64,000 bases of DNA from Brienomyrus brachyistius (lineage: Eukaryota; Chordata; Actinopteri; Osteoglossiformes; Mormyridae): NCBI RefSeq assembly GCF_023856365.1, contig NC_064548.1, forward strand, positions 682,001 to 746,000, read 5' to 3'. Made by a program: the position numbers and the translations under genes. A model generated the notes under the pieces. It was given only the letters and a program-made list of their open reading frames with translations. It did no database searches and was not told the DNA's origin. Positions 41,128-52,834 of the stretch are shown piece by piece; position 1 is the first letter of the stretch; each line of letters begins with the position of its first letter.

Positions 41128-41634
41128 CTTTCTCCCGGTGGTCGGAGTGCTTGGAGATCAGAGGTAGGGAAAATGAAAGTGTCCGACGTGATTATAAGAA
41201 CACAGTCGTGCCAGATTCACCTGCGTCGTGGTGAGAAAAAGAAATGGAGGATACACGCATTTCTCTTAGCTGACAATTCTGCAGCAAGTGGACTGGCAAA
41301 GTGTACGTCTACATACACAATTTGCTCAAAGAGCGTAGTAGTTCGTGAAGAAAAATCCAACCCGCACTGTAAAACCATGCTGCCTTCTGGTGTTGTTTAC
41401 AACTTTCTGATGGAACGAGCTTTTTTGGAGGCATTTATTGGAAAAGTCGACGGAGTTGTCAAGCATCCCGAAGCAGCACTTGCACTAGAAGTTCCCAGAG
41501 TTCTTGTGCTTCAAGCACTTCAATTTATAAATACTCCGTTGATCTTAACAGTTGTGTGAAATGAGCTGTCATCTCTCCGTTTTTGCTTTAGCAATTTTTC
41601 CGGTCTTTCGGCAGAAAGCCGGTCTCGTGTGTTT

Positions 41635-41705
41635 GCATGGGTGGTTCAGTGGTAAAATTCTCGCCTGCCACGTGGGAGGCCCGGGTTCGATTCCCGGCCA
41701 ATGCA
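41635..41705 (+). tRNA. tRNA-Gly-GCC: tRNA-Gly (GCC), D-stem variant
   Basis: Unit 30; G22A breaks C13-G22 of the short D stem (GGTAAAAT); C40T also present. Confidence 0.87.

Positions 41706-42140
41706 AAGCGGCTCTTTTAATAACTGTACACTCAGCGCTGAACTCCAGCTAATTCAGTCTTATCTCAAGACAGGTACTCCACATTTCCGCTCAACCCCTT
41801 GCAAGCGGAGCCCTGAGGCTGGCTCATTACAGTTCCCCTAGCTAAAAACTACACAGAGGCATCTCAGCTTCACACTTCTGACCGCCTTCTTGCCCATCCT
41901 TGCATCTGTGCACTTTCTCACACATTCCACTGTCTGACATATTGTCTTTGTTGAGCAACAGTCTCGTGTTAGCTTGAGAAGAGCCTCTCACCTGACTCGT
42001 GTACCGTACTATGGCTTAAAATCGGACACTTCTCATAGCTTGCTGCTGCTCCAGGTTGACATTCACTGCATGTGGCTCAGGTGGGGAGATGGGCTCCAAA
42101 GAAAGAGGCAGAAAACGGCAAGAGTGGAGCTCACGGTTGT

Positions 42141-42213
42141 GCCGGAATAGCTCAGTTGGGAGAGCGTTAGCCTGAAGATCTAAAAGTCCCTGGTTCAATC
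42201 CCGGGTTCTGGCA
42141..42213 (+). tRNA. tRNA-Phe-GAA: tRNA-Phe (GAA), anticodon-stem variant
   Basis: Unit 31; A31C mispairs the last anticodon-stem pair, and the variable-loop G is A. Confidence 0.83.

Positions 42214-42268
42214 GCACGTGACGTGAGTCTTGGAGCTCGTCTCCGCCTTGGGCTGCGATGTACCCGCT

Positions 42269-42340
42269 GGTTCCATGGTGTAATGGTTAGCACTCTGGGC
42301 TCTGAATCCAGCGATCCGAGTTCAAATCTCGGTGGGACCT
42269..42340 (+). tRNA. tRNA-Gln-CTG: tRNA-Gln (CTG)
   Basis: Unit 31; identical to the unit 1 copy. Confidence 0.97.

Positions 42341-42437
42341 GTCATGGGCTCAGTTTTGCGCCCCAAGGCGCACTCTTGCCCAAAAACGTTTCTTTTGCAC
42401 TTTTTGCATGTGGTGTAGCCGACCTTTTCTGCCGCTT

Positions 42438-42511
42438 GGCCGGTTAGCTCAGCTGGTTAGAGCGTGGTGCTAATAACGCCAAGGTCATGGGTTCGATCCC
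42501 CATACGGGCCA
42438..42511 (+). tRNA. tRNA-Ile-AAT: tRNA-Ile (AAT)
   Basis: Unit 31; identical to the unit 1 copy. Confidence 0.97.

Positions 42512-43026
42512 CGCTTTCTCTTTCTCCCGGTGGTCGGAGTGCTTGGAGATCAGAGGTAAGGAAAATGAAAGTGTCCGACGTGATTATAAGAACACAGTCG
42601 TGCCAGATTCACCTGCGTCGTGGTGAGAAAAAGAAATGAAGGATACACGCATTTCTCTTAGCTGACAATTCTGCAGCAAGTGGACTGGCAAAGTGTACGT
42701 CTACATACACAATTTGCTCAAAGAGCGTAGTAGTTCTTGAAGAAAAATCCAACCCGCACTGTAAAACCATGCTGCCTTCTGGTGTTGTTTACAAGTTTCT
42801 GATGGAACGAGCTTTTTTGGAGGCATTTATTGGAAAAGTCGACGGAGTTGTCAAGCATCCCGAAGCAACACTTCCACTAGAAGGTCCCAGAGTTCTTGTG
42901 CTTCAAGCACTTCAATTTATAAATACTCCGTTGATCTTAACAGTTGTGTGAAATGAGCTGTCATCACTCCGTTTTTGCTTTAGCAATTTTTCCGGTCTTT
43001 CCGCGGAAAGCCGGTCTCGTGTGTTT

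Positions 43027-43097
43027 GCATGGGTGGTTCAGTGGTAGAATTCTCGCCTGCCACGCGGGAGGCCCGGGTTCGATTCCCGGCCAATGCA
43027..43097 (+). tRNA. tRNA-Gly-GCC: tRNA-Gly (GCC)
   Basis: Unit 31; gene identical to unit 1; preceded by the perfect palindrome CTTTCCGCGGAAAG. Confidence 0.96.

Positions 43098-43532
43098 AAG
43101 CGGCTCTTTTAATAACTGTACACTCAGCGCTGAACTCCAGCTAATTCAGTCTTATCTCAAGACAGGTACTCCACATTTCCGCTCAACCCCTGGCAAGCGG
43201 AGCCCTGAGGCTGGCTCATTACAGTTCCCCTAGCTAAAAACTACACAGAGGCATCTCAGCTTCACACTTCTGACCGCCTTCTTGCCCATCCTTGCATCTG
43301 TGCACTTTCTCACACATTCCACTGTCTGACATATTGTCTTTGTTGAGCAACAGTCTCGTGTTAGCTTGAGAAGAGCCTCTCACCTGACTCGTGTACCGTA
43401 CTATGGCTTAAAATCGGACACTTCTCATAGCTTGCTGCTGCTCCAGGTTGACATTCACTGCATGTGGCTCAGGTGGGGAGATGGGCTCCAAAGAAAGAGG
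43501 CAGAAAACGGCAAGAGTGGAGCTCACGGTTGT

Positions 43533-43605
43533 GCCGGAATAGCTCAGTTGGGAGAGCGTTAGACTGAAGATCTAAAGGTCCCTGGTTCAATCCCGGGTTC
43601 TGGCA
43533..43605 (+). tRNA. tRNA-Phe-GAA: tRNA-Phe (GAA)
   Basis: Unit 32; identical to the unit 1 copy. Confidence 0.97.

Positions 43606-43660
43606 GCACGTGACGTGAGTCTGGGAGCTCGTCTCCGCCTTGGGCTGTGATGTACCCGCT

Positions 43661-43732
43661 GGTTCCATGGTGTAATGCTTAGCACTCTGGGCTCTGAATC
43701 CAGCGATCCGAGTTCAAATCTCGGTGGGACCT
43661..43732 (+). tRNA. tRNA-Gln-CTG: tRNA-Gln (CTG), D-loop variant
   Basis: Unit 32; G19C (TAATGCTTAG) in the invariant GG of the D loop. Confidence 0.86.

Positions 43733-43829
43733 GTCATGGGCTCAGTTTTGCGCCCCAAGGCGCACTCTTGCCCAAAAACGTTTCTTTTGCACTTTTTGCA
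43801 TGTGGTGTAGCCGACCTTTTCTGCCGCTT

Positions 43830-43903
43830 GGCCGGTTAGCTCAGCTGGTTAGAGCGTGGTGCTAATAACGCCAAGGTCATGGGTTCGATCCCCATACGGG
43901 CCA
43830..43903 (+). tRNA. tRNA-Ile-AAT: tRNA-Ile (AAT)
   Basis: Unit 32; identical to the unit 1 copy. Confidence 0.97.

Positions 43904-44418
43904 CGCTTTCTCTTTCTCCCGGTGGTCGGAGTGCTTGGAGATCAGAGGTAGGGAAAATGAAAGTGTCCGACGTGATTATAAGAACACAGTCGTGCCAGAT
44001 TCACCTGCGTCGTGGTGAGAAAAAGAAATGGAGGATACACGCATTTCTCTTAGCTGACAATTCTGCAGCAAGTGGACTGGCAAAGTGTACGTCTACATAC
44101 ACAATTTGCTCAAAGAGCGTAGTAGTTCGTGAAGAAAAATCCAACCCGCACTGTAAAACCATGCTGCCTTCTGGTGTTGTTTACAACTTTCTGATGGAAC
44201 GAGCTTTTTTGGAGGCATTTATTGGAAAAGTCGACGGAGTTGTCAAGCATCCCGAAGCAGCACTTGCACTAGAAGTTCCCAGAGTTCTTGTGCTTCAAGC
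44301 ACTTCAATTTATAAATACTCCGTTGATCTTAACAGTTGTGTGAAATGAGCTGTCATCTCTCCGTTTTTGCTTTAGCAATTTTTCCGGTCTTTCGGCAGAA
44401 AGCCGGTCTCGTGTGTTT

Positions 44419-44489
44419 GCATGGGTGGTTCAGTGGTAGAATTCTCGCCTGCCACGTGGGAGGCCCGGGTTCGATTCCCGGCCAATGCA
44419..44489 (+). tRNA. tRNA-Gly-GCC: tRNA-Gly (GCC)
   Basis: Unit 32; C40T. Confidence 0.95.

Positions 44490-44924
44490 AAGCGGCTCTT
44501 TTAATAACTGTACACTCAGCGCTGAACTCCAGCTAATTCAGTCTTATCTCAAGACAGGTACTCCACATTTCCGCTCAACCCCTGGCAAGCGGAGCCCTGA
44601 GGCTGGCTCATTACAGTTCCCCTAGCTAAAAACTACACAGAGGCATCTCAGCTTCACACTTCTGACCGCCTTCTTGCCCATCCTTGCATCTGTGCACTTT
44701 CTCACACATTCCACTGTCTGACATATTGTCTTTGTTGAGCAACAGTCTCGTGTTAGCTTGAGAAGAGCCTCTCACCTGACTCGTGTACCGTACTATGGCT
44801 TAAAATCGGACACTTCTCATAGCTTGCTGCTGCTCCAGGTTGACATTCACTGCATGTGGCTCAGGTGGGGAGATGGGCTCCAAAGAAAGAGGCAGAAAAC
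44901 GGCAAGAGTGGAGCTCACAGTTGT

Positions 44925-44997
44925 GCCGGAATAGCTCAGTTGGCAGAGCGTTAGACTGAAGATCTAAAGGTCCTTGGTTCAATCCCGGGTTCTGGCA
44925..44997 (+). tRNA. tRNA-Phe-GAA: tRNA-Phe (GAA)
   Basis: Unit 33; G20C and C50T. Confidence 0.95.

Positions 44998-45052
44998 GCA
45001 CGTGACGTGAGTCTTGGAGCTCGTCTCCGCCTTGGGCTGCGATGTACCCGCT

Positions 45053-45124
45053 GGTTCCATGGTGTAATGGCTAGCACTCTGGGCTCTGAATCCAGCGATC
45101 CGAGTTCAAATCTCGGTGGGACCT
45053..45124 (+). tRNA. tRNA-Gln-CTG: tRNA-Gln (CTG)
   Basis: Unit 33; D-loop T to C, as in unit 29. Confidence 0.95.

Positions 45125-45221
45125 GTCATGGGCTCAGTTTTGCGCCCCAAGGCGCACTCTTGCCCAAAAACGTTTCTTTTGCACTTTTTGCATGTGGTGT
45201 AGCGGACCTTTTCTGCCGCTT

Positions 45222-45295
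45222 GGCCGGTTAGCTCAGCTGGTTAGAGCGTGGTGCTAATAACGCCAAGGTCATGGGTTCGATCCCCATACGGGCCA
45222..45295 (+). tRNA. tRNA-Ile-AAT: tRNA-Ile (AAT)
   Basis: Unit 33; identical to the unit 1 copy. Confidence 0.97.

Positions 45296-45810
45296 CGCTT
45301 TCTCTTTCTCCCGGTGGTCGGAGTGCTTGGAGATCAGAGGTAGGGAAAATGGAAGTGTCCGACGTGATGATAAGAACACAGTCGTGCCAGATTCAACTGC
45401 GTCGTGGTGAGAAAAAGAAATGGAGGATACACGCATTTCTCTTAGCTGACAATTCTGCAGCAATTGGACTGGCAAAGTGTACGTCAACATACACAATTTG
45501 CTCAAAGAGCGTAGTAGTTTTTGAAGAAAAATCCAACCCGCACTGTAAAACCATGCTGCCTTCTGGTGTTGTTTACAACTTTCTGATGAAACGAGCTTTT
45601 TTGGAGGCATTTATTGGAAAAGTCGACGGAGTTGTCAAGCATCCCGAAGCAGCACTTCCACTAGAAGGTCCCAGAGTTCTTGTGCTTCAAGCACTTCAAT
45701 TTATAAATACTCCGTTGATCTTAACAGTTGTGTGAAATGAGCTGTCATCACTCCGTTTTTGCTTTAGCAATTTTTCCGGTCTTTTGGCGGAAAGCCAGTC
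45801 TCGTGTGTTT

Positions 45811-45881
45811 GCATTGGTGGTTCAGTGGTAGAATTCTCGCCTGCCACGCGGGAGGCCCGGGTTCGATTCCCGGCCAATGCA
45811..45881 (+). tRNA. tRNA-Gly-GCC: tRNA-Gly (GCC), fully paired acceptor
   Basis: Unit 33; T5 instead of G5 gives GCATTGG/CCAATGC with no mismatch. It matches the vertebrate Gly-GCC isoform as I recall it. Best Gly copy together with unit 39. Confidence 0.98.

Positions 45882-46316
45882 AAGCGGCTCTTTTAATAAC
45901 TGTACACTCAGCGCTGAACTCCAGCTAATTCAGTCTTATCTCAAGACAGGTACTCCACATTTCTGCTCAACCCCTGGCAAGCGGAGCCCTGAGGCTGGCT
46001 CATTACAGTTCCCCTAGCTAAAAACTACACAGAGGCATCTCAGCTTCACACTTCTGACCGCCTTCTTGCCCATCCTTGCATCTGTGCACTTTCTCACACA
46101 TTCCACTGTCTGACATATTGTCTTTGTTGAGCAACAGTCTCGTGTTAGCTTGAGAAGAGCCTCTCACCTGACTCGTGTACCGTACTATGGCTTAAAATCG
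46201 GACACTTCTCATAGCTTGCTGCTGCTCCAGGTTGACATTCACTGCATGTGGCTCAGGTGGGGAGATGGGCTCCAAAGAAAGAGGCAGAAAACGGAAAGAG
46301 TGGAGCTCATGGTTGT

Positions 46317-46389
46317 GCCGGAATAGCTCAGTTGGGCGAGCGTTAGACTGAAGATCTAAAGGTCCCTGGATCAATCCCGGGTTCTGGCA
46317..46389 (+). tRNA. tRNA-Phe-GAA: tRNA-Phe (GAA), decayed
   Basis: Unit 34; A21C plus T54A in the B box (GGATCAATCCC). Confidence 0.8.

Positions 46390-46444
46390 GCACGTGACGT
46401 GAGTCTTGGAGCTTGTCTCCGCCTTGGGCTGCGATGTACCCGCT

Positions 46445-46509
46445 GGTTCCCTGGTGTAATGGTTAGCGCTCTGAATCCAGCGATCCGAGTTCAAATCTCG
46501 GTGGGACCT
46445..46509 (+). pseudogene. tRNA-Gln pseudogene with 7-nt internal deletion
   Basis: Unit 34; the same deletion and A7C as unit 15. 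Confidence 0.92.

Positions 46510-46606
46510 GTCATGGGCTCAGTTTTGCGCCCCAAGGCGCACTCTTGCCCAAAAACGTTTCTTTTGCACTTTTTGCATGTGGTGTAGCCGACCTTTTCTG
46601 CCGCTT

Positions 46607-46680
46607 GGCCGGTTAGCTCAGCTGGTTAGAGCGTGGTGCTAATAACGCCAAGGTCATGGGTTCGATCCCCATACGGGCCA
46607..46680 (+). tRNA. tRNA-Ile-AAT: tRNA-Ile (AAT)
   Basis: Unit 34; identical to the unit 1 copy. Confidence 0.97.

Positions 46681-47195
46681 CGCTTTCTCTTTCTCCCGGT
46701 GGTCAGAGTGCTTGGAGATCAGAGGTAAGGAAAATGAAAGTGTCCGACGTGATTATAAGAACACAGTCGTGCCAGATTCACCTGCGTCGTGGTGAGAAAA
46801 AGAAATGGAGGATACACGCATTTCTCTTAGCTGACAATTCTGCAGCAAGTGGACTGGCAAAGTGTACGTCTACATACACAATTTGCTCAAAGAGCGTAGT
46901 AGTTCTTGAAGAAAAATCCAACCCGCACTGTAAAACCATGCTGCCTTCTGGTGTTGTTTACAACTTTCTGATGGAACGAGCTTTTTTGGAGGCATTTATT
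47001 GGAAAAGTCGACGGAGTTGTCAAGCATCCCGAAGCAGCACTTCCACTAGAAGGTCCCAGAGTTCTTGTGCTTCAAGCACTTCAATTTATAAATACTCCGT
47101 TGATCTTAACAGTTGTGTGAAATGAGCTGTCATCACTCCGTTTTTGCTTTAGCAATTTTTCCGGTCTTTCGGCGGAAAGCCGGTCTCGTGTGTTT

Positions 47196-47266
47196 GCATG
47201 GGTGGTTCAGTGGTAGAATTCTCGCCTGCCACGCGGGAGGCCCGGGTTCGATTCCCGGCCAATGCA
47196..47266 (+). tRNA. tRNA-Gly-GCC: tRNA-Gly (GCC)
   Basis: Unit 34; identical to the unit 1 copy. Confidence 0.96.

Positions 47267-47701
47267 AAGCGGCTCTTTTAATAACTGTACACTCAGCGCT
47301 GAACTCCAGCTAATTCAGTCTTATCTCAAGACAGGTACTCCACATTTCCGCTCAACCCCTGGCAAGCGGAGCCTTGAGGCTGGCTCATTACAGTTCCCCT
47401 AGCTAAAAACTACACAGAGGCATCTCAGCTTCACACTTCTGACCGCCTTCTTGCCCATCCTTGCATCTGTGCACTTTCTCACACATTCCACTGTCTGACA
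47501 TATTGTCTTTGTTGAGCAACAGTCTCATGTTAGCTTGAGAAGAGCCTCTCACCTGACTCGTGTACCGTACTATGGCTTAAAATCGGACACTTCTCATAGC
47601 TTGCTGCTGCTCCAGGTTGACATTCACTGCATGTGGCTCAGGTGGGGAGATGGGCTCCAAAGAAAGAGGCAGAAAACGGCAAGAGTGGAGCTCACGGTTG
47701 T

Positions 47702-47774
47702 GCCGGAATAGCTCAGTTGGGAGAGCGTTAGACTGAAGATCTAAAGGTCCCTGGTTCAATCCCGGGTTCTGGCA
47702..47774 (+). tRNA. tRNA-Phe-GAA: tRNA-Phe (GAA)
   Basis: Unit 35; identical to the unit 1 copy. Confidence 0.97.

Positions 47775-47829
47775 GCACGTGACGTGAGTCTTGGAGCTCG
47801 TCTCCGCCTTGGGCTGCGATGTACCCGCT

Positions 47830-47901
47830 GGTTCCATGGTGTAATGGTTAGCACTCTGGGCTCTGAATCCAGCGATCCGAGTTCAAATCTCGGTGGGACC
47901 T
47830..47901 (+). tRNA. tRNA-Gln-CTG: tRNA-Gln (CTG)
   Basis: Unit 35; identical to the unit 1 copy. 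Confidence 0.97.

Positions 47902-47998
47902 GTCATGGGCTCAGTTTTGCGCCCCAAGGCGCACTCTTGCCCAAAAACGTTTCTTTTGCACTTTTTGCATGTGGTGTAGCCGACCTTTTCTGCCGCTT

Positions 47999-48072
47999 GG
48001 CCGGTTAGCTCAGCTGGTTAGAGCGTGGTGCTAATAACGCCAAGGTCATGGGTTCGATCCCCATACGGGCCA
47999..48072 (+). tRNA. tRNA-Ile-AAT: tRNA-Ile (AAT)
   Basis: Unit 35; identical to the unit 1 copy. Confidence 0.97.

Positions 48073-48587
48073 CGCTTTGTCTTTCTCCCGGTGGTCGGAG
48101 TGCTTGGAGATCAGAGGTAAGGAAAATGAAAGTGTCCGACGTGATTATAAGAACACAGTCGTGCCAGATTCACCTGCGTCGTGGTGAGAAAAAGAAATGG
48201 AGGATACACGCATTTCTCTTAGCTGACAATTCTGCAGCAAGTGGACTGGCAAAGTGTACGTCTACATACACAATTTGCTCAAAGAGCGTAGTAGTTCTTG
48301 AAGAAAAATCCAACCCGCACTGTAAAACCATGCTGCCTTCTGGTGTTGTTTACAAGTTTCTGATGGAACAAGCTTTTTTGGAGGCATTTATTGGAAAAGT
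48401 CGACGGAGTTGTCAAGCATCCCGAAGCAGCACTTCCACTAGAAGGTCCCAGAGTTCTTGTGCTTCAAGCACTTCAATTTATAAATACTCCGTTGATCTTA
48501 ACAGTTGTGTGAAATGAGCTGTCATCACTCCGTTTTTGCTTTAGCAATTTTTCCGGTCTTTCCGCGGAAAGCCGGTCTCGTGTGTTT

Positions 48588-48658
48588 GCATGGGTGGTTC
48601 AGTGGTAGAATTCTCGCCTGCCACGCGGGAGGCCCGGGTTCGATTCCCGGCCAATGCA
48588..48658 (+). tRNA. tRNA-Gly-GCC: tRNA-Gly (GCC)
   Basis: Unit 35; gene identical to unit 1, palindrome upstream as in unit 31. Confidence 0.96.

Positions 48659-49093
48659 AAGCGGCTCTTTTAATAACTGTACACTCAGCGCTGAACTCCA
48701 GCTAATTCAGTCTTATCTCAAGACAGGTACTCCACATTTCCGCTCAACCCCTGGCAAGCGGAGCCCTGAGGCTGGCTCATTACAGTTCCCCTAGCTAAAA
48801 ACTACACAGAGGCATCTCAGCTTCACACTTCTGACCGCCTTCTTGCCCATCCTTGCATCTGTGCACTTTCTCACACATTCCACTGTCTGACATATTGTCT
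48901 TTGTTGAGCAACAGTCTCGTGTTAGCTTGAGAAGAGCCTCTCACCTGACTCGTGTACCGTACTATGGCTTAAAATCGGACACTTCTCATAGCTTGCTGCT
49001 GCTCCAGGTTGACATTCACTGCATGTGGCTCAGGTGGGGAGATGGGCTCCAAAGAAAGAGGCAGAAAACGGCAAGAGTGGAGCTCACGGTTGT

Positions 49094-49166
49094 GCCGGAA
49101 TAGCTCAGTTGGGAGAGCGTTAGACTGAAGATCTAAAGGTCCCTGGTTCAATCCCGGGTTCTGGCA
49094..49166 (+). tRNA. tRNA-Phe-GAA: tRNA-Phe (GAA)
   Basis: Unit 36; identical to the unit 1 copy. Confidence 0.97.

Positions 49167-49221
49167 GCACGTGACGTGAGTCTGGGAGCTCGTCTCCGCC
49201 TTGGGCTGTGATGTACCCGCT

Positions 49222-49293
49222 GGTTCCATGGTGTAATGCTTAGCACTCTGGGCTCTGAATCCAGTGATCCGAGTTCAAATCTCGGTGGGACCT
49222..49293 (+). tRNA. tRNA-Gln-CTG: tRNA-Gln (CTG), D-loop variant
   Basis: Unit 36; G19C and a variable-region C to T (CCAGTGATCC). 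Confidence 0.85.

Positions 49294-49390
49294 GTCATGG
49301 GCTCAGTTTTGCGCCCCAAGGCGCACTCTTGCCCAAAAACGTTTCTTTTGCACTTTTTGCATGTGGTGTAGCCGACCTTTTCTGCCGCTT

Positions 49391-49464
49391 GGCCGGTTAG
49401 CTCAGCTGGTTAGAGCGTGGTGCTAATAACGCCAAGGTCATGGGTTCGATCCCCATACGGGCCA
49391..49464 (+). tRNA. tRNA-Ile-AAT: tRNA-Ile (AAT)
   Basis: Unit 36; identical to the unit 1 copy. Confidence 0.97.

Positions 49465-49979
49465 CGCTTTCTCTTTCTCCCGGTGGTCGGAGTGCTTGGA
49501 GATCAGAGGTAGGGAAAATGAAAGTGTCCGACGTGATTATAAGAACACAGTCGTGCCAGATTCACCTGCGTCGTGGTGAGAAAAAGAAATGGAGGATACA
49601 CGCATTTCTCTTAGCTGACAATTCTGCAGCAAGTGGACTGGCAAAGTGTACGTCTACATACACAATTTGCTCAAAGAGCGTAGTAGTTCTTGAAGAAAAA
49701 TCCAACCCGCACTGTAAAACCATGCTGCCTTCTGGTGTTGTTTACAACTTTCTGATGGAACGAGCTTTTTTGGAGGCATTTATTGGAAAAGTCGACGGAG
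49801 TTGTCAAGCATCCCGAAGCAGCACTTCCACTAGAAGGTCCCAGAGTTCTTGTGCTTCAAGCACTTCAATTTATAAATACTCCGTTGATCTTAACAGTTGT
49901 GTGAAATGAGCTGTCATCACTCCGTTTTTGCTTTAGCAATTTTTCCGGTCTTTCGGCGGAAAGCCGGTCTCGTGTGTTT

Positions 49980-50050
49980 GCATGGGTGGTTCAGTGGTAG
50001 AATTCTCGCCTGCCACGCGGGAGGCCCGGGTTCGATTCCCGGCCAATGCA
49980..50050 (+). tRNA. tRNA-Gly-GCC: tRNA-Gly (GCC)
   Basis: Unit 36; identical to the unit 1 copy. Confidence 0.96.

Positions 50051-50485
50051 AAGCGGCTCTTTTAATAACTGTACACTCAGCGCTGAACTCCAGCTAATTC
50101 AGTCTTATCTCAAGACAGGTACTCCACATTTCCGCTCAACCCCTGGCAAGCGGAGCCTTGAGGCTGGCTCATTACAGTTCCCCTAGCTAAAAACTACACA
50201 GAGGCATCTCAGCTTCACACTTCTGACCGCCTTCTTGCCCATCCTTGCATCTGTGCACTTTCTCACACATTCCACTGTCTGACATATTGTCTTTGTTGAG
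50301 CAACAGTCTCATGTTAGCTTGAGAAGAGCCTCTCACCTGACTCGTGTACCGTACTATGGCTTAAAATCGGACACTTCTCATAGCTTGCTGCTGCTCCAGG
50401 TTGACATTCACTGCATGTGGCTCAGGTGGGGAGATGGGCTCCAAAGAAAGAGGCAGAAAACGGCAAGAGTGGAGCTCACGGTTGT

Positions 50486-50558
50486 GCCGGAATAGCTCAG
50501 TTGGGAGAGCGTTAGACTGAAGATCTAAAGGTCCCTGGTTCAATCCCGGGTTCTGGCA
50486..50558 (+). tRNA. tRNA-Phe-GAA: tRNA-Phe (GAA)
   Basis: Unit 37; identical to the unit 1 copy. Confidence 0.97.

Positions 50559-50613
50559 GCACGTGACGTGAGTCTTGGAGCTCGTCTCCGCCTTGGGCTG
50601 CGATGTACCCGCT

Positions 50614-50685
50614 GGTTCCATGGTGTAATGGTTAGCACTCTGGGCTCTGAATCCAGCGATCCGAGTTCAAATCTCGGTGGGACCT
50614..50685 (+). tRNA. tRNA-Gln-CTG: tRNA-Gln (CTG)
   Basis: Unit 37; identical to the unit 1 copy. 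Confidence 0.97.

Positions 50686-50782
50686 GTCATGGGCTCAGTT
50701 TTGCGCCCCAAGGCGCACTCTTGCCCAAAAACGTTTCTTTTGCACTTTTTGCATGTGGTGTAGCCGACCTTTTCTGCCGCTT

Positions 50783-50856
50783 GGCCGGTTAGCTCAGCTG
50801 GTTAGAGCGTGGTGCTAATAACGCCAAGGTCATGGGTTCGATCCCCATACGGGCCA
50783..50856 (+). tRNA. tRNA-Ile-AAT: tRNA-Ile (AAT)
   Basis: Unit 37; identical to the unit 1 copy. Confidence 0.97.

Positions 50857-51371
50857 CGCTTTGTCTTTCTCCCGGTGGTCGGAGTGCTTGGAGATCAGAG
50901 GTAAGGAAAATGAAAGTGTCCGACGTGATTATAAGAACACAGTCGTGCCAGATTCACCTGCGTCGTGGTGAGAAAAAGAAATGGAGGATACACGCATTTC
51001 TCTTAGCTGACAATTCTGCAGCAAGTGGACTGGCAAAGTGTACGTCTACATACACAATTTGCTCAAAGAGCGTAGTAGTTCTTGAAGAAAAATCCAACCC
51101 GCACTGTAAAACCATGCTGCCTTCTGGTGTTGTTTACAAGTTTCTGATGGAACAAGCTTTTTTGGAGGCATTTATTGGAAAAGTCGACGGAGTTGTCAAG
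51201 CATCCCGAAGCAGCACTTCCACTAGAAGGTCCCAGAGTTCTTGTGCTTCAAGCACTTCAATTTATAAATACTCCGTTGATCTTAACAGTTGTGTGAAATG
51301 AGCTGTCATCACTCCGTTTTTGCTTTAGCAATTTTTCCGGTCTTTCCGCGGAAAGCCGGTCTCGTGTGTTT

Positions 51372-51442
51372 GCATGGGTGGTTCAGTGGTAGAATTCTCG
51401 CCTGCCACGCGGGAGGCCCGGGTTCGATTCCCGGCCAATGCA
51372..51442 (+). tRNA. tRNA-Gly-GCC: tRNA-Gly (GCC)
   Basis: Unit 37; gene identical to unit 1, palindrome upstream as in unit 31. Confidence 0.96.

Positions 51443-51877
51443 AAGCGGCTCTTTTAATAACTGTACACTCAGCGCTGAACTCCAGCTAATTCAGTCTTAT
51501 CTCAAGACAGGTACTCCACATTTCCGCTCAACCCCTGGCAAGCGGAGCCCTGAGGCTGGCTCATTACAGTTCCCCTAGCTAAAAACTACACAGAGGCATC
51601 TCAGCTTCACACTTCTGACCGCCTTCTTGCCCATCCTTGCATCTGTGCACTTTCTCACACATTCCACTGTCTGACATATTGTCTTTGTTGAGCAACAGTC
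51701 TCGTGTTAGCTTGAGAAGAGCCTCTCACCTGACTCGTGTACCGTACTATGGCTTAAAATCGGACACTTCTCATAGCTTGCTGCTGCTCCAGGTTGACATT
51801 CACTGCATGTGGCTCAGGTGGGGAGATGGGCTCCAAAGAAAGAGGCAGAAAACGGCAAGAGTGGCGCTCACGGTTGT

Positions 51878-51950
51878 GCCGGAATAGCTCAGTTGGGAGA
51901 GCGTTAGACTGAAGATCTAAAGGTCCCTGGTTCAATCCCGGGTTCTGGCA
51878..51950 (+). tRNA. tRNA-Phe-GAA: tRNA-Phe (GAA)
   Basis: Unit 38; gene identical to unit 1; the 5' flank has GTGGCGCTC, otherwise seen only upstream of G24A copies, suggesting a conversion boundary between flank and gene. Confidence 0.97.

Positions 51951-52005
51951 GCACGTGACGTGAGTCTGGGAGCTCGTCTCCGCCTTGGGCTGTGATGTAC
52001 CCGCT

Positions 52006-52077
52006 GGTTCCATGGTGTAATGCTTAGCACTCTGGGCTCTGAATCCAGTGATCCGAGTTCAAATCTCGGTGGGACCT
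52006..52077 (+). tRNA. tRNA-Gln-CTG: tRNA-Gln (CTG), D-loop variant
   Basis: Unit 38; G19C and variable-region C to T, as in unit 36. Confidence 0.85.

Positions 52078-52174
52078 GTCATGGGCTCAGTTTTGCGCCC
52101 CAAGGCGCACTCTTGCCCAAAAACGTTTCTTTTGCACTTTTTGCATGTGGTGTAGCCGACCTTTTCTGCCGCTT

Positions 52175-52248
52175 GGCCGGTTAGCTCAGCTGGTTAGAGC
52201 GTGGTGCTAATAACGCCAAGGTCATGGGTTCGATCCCCATACGGGCCA
52175..52248 (+). tRNA. tRNA-Ile-AAT: tRNA-Ile (AAT)
   Basis: Unit 38; identical to the unit 1 copy. Confidence 0.97.

Positions 52249-52763
52249 CGCTTTCTCTTTCTCCCGGTGGTCGGAGTGCTTGGAGATCAGAGGTAGGGAA
52301 AATGAAAGTGTCCGACGTGATTATAAGAACACAGTCGTGCCAGATTCACCTGCGTCGTGGTGAGAAAAAGAAATGGAGGATACACGCATTTCTCTTAGCT
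52401 GACAATTCTGCAGCAAGTGGACTGGCAAAGTGTACGTCTACATACACAATTTGCTCAAAGAGCGTAGTAGTTCGTGAAGAAAAATCCAACCCGCACTGTA
52501 AAACCATGCTGCCTTCTGGTGTTGTTTACAACTTTCTGATGGAACGAGCTTTTTTGGAGGCATTTATTGGAAAAGTCGACGGAGTTGTCAAGCATCCCGA
52601 AGCAGCACTTGCACTAGAAGTTCCCAGAGTTCTTGTGCTTCAAGCACTTCAATTTATAAATACTCCGTTGATCTTAACAGTTGTGTGAAATGAGCTGTCA
52701 TCTCTCCGTTTTTGCTTTAGCAATTTTTCCGGTCTTTCGGCAGAAAGCCGGTCTCGTGTGTTT

Positions 52764-52834
52764 GCATGGGTGGTTCAGTGGTAGAATTCTCGCCTGCCAC
52801 GTGGGAGGCCCGGGTTCGATTCCCGGCCAATGCA
52764..52834 (+). tRNA. tRNA-Gly-GCC: tRNA-Gly (GCC)
   Basis: Unit 38; C40T. Confidence 0.95.

Larger units (their letters stand above)
42140..47700 (+). repeat. Higher-order block B, first copy (units 31-34)
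   Basis: Matches units 37-40 at a constant shift of 8,345 bp (six units minus 7 bp). Shared markers include the CTTTCCGCGGAAAG palindrome (units 31/37), G19C in tRNA-Gln (units 32/38), the tRNA-Gly with a fully paired acceptor (units 33/39) and the tRNA-Gln deletion (units 34/40). Several single changes distinguish the copies, so this is older or more converted than block A. Confidence 0.75.
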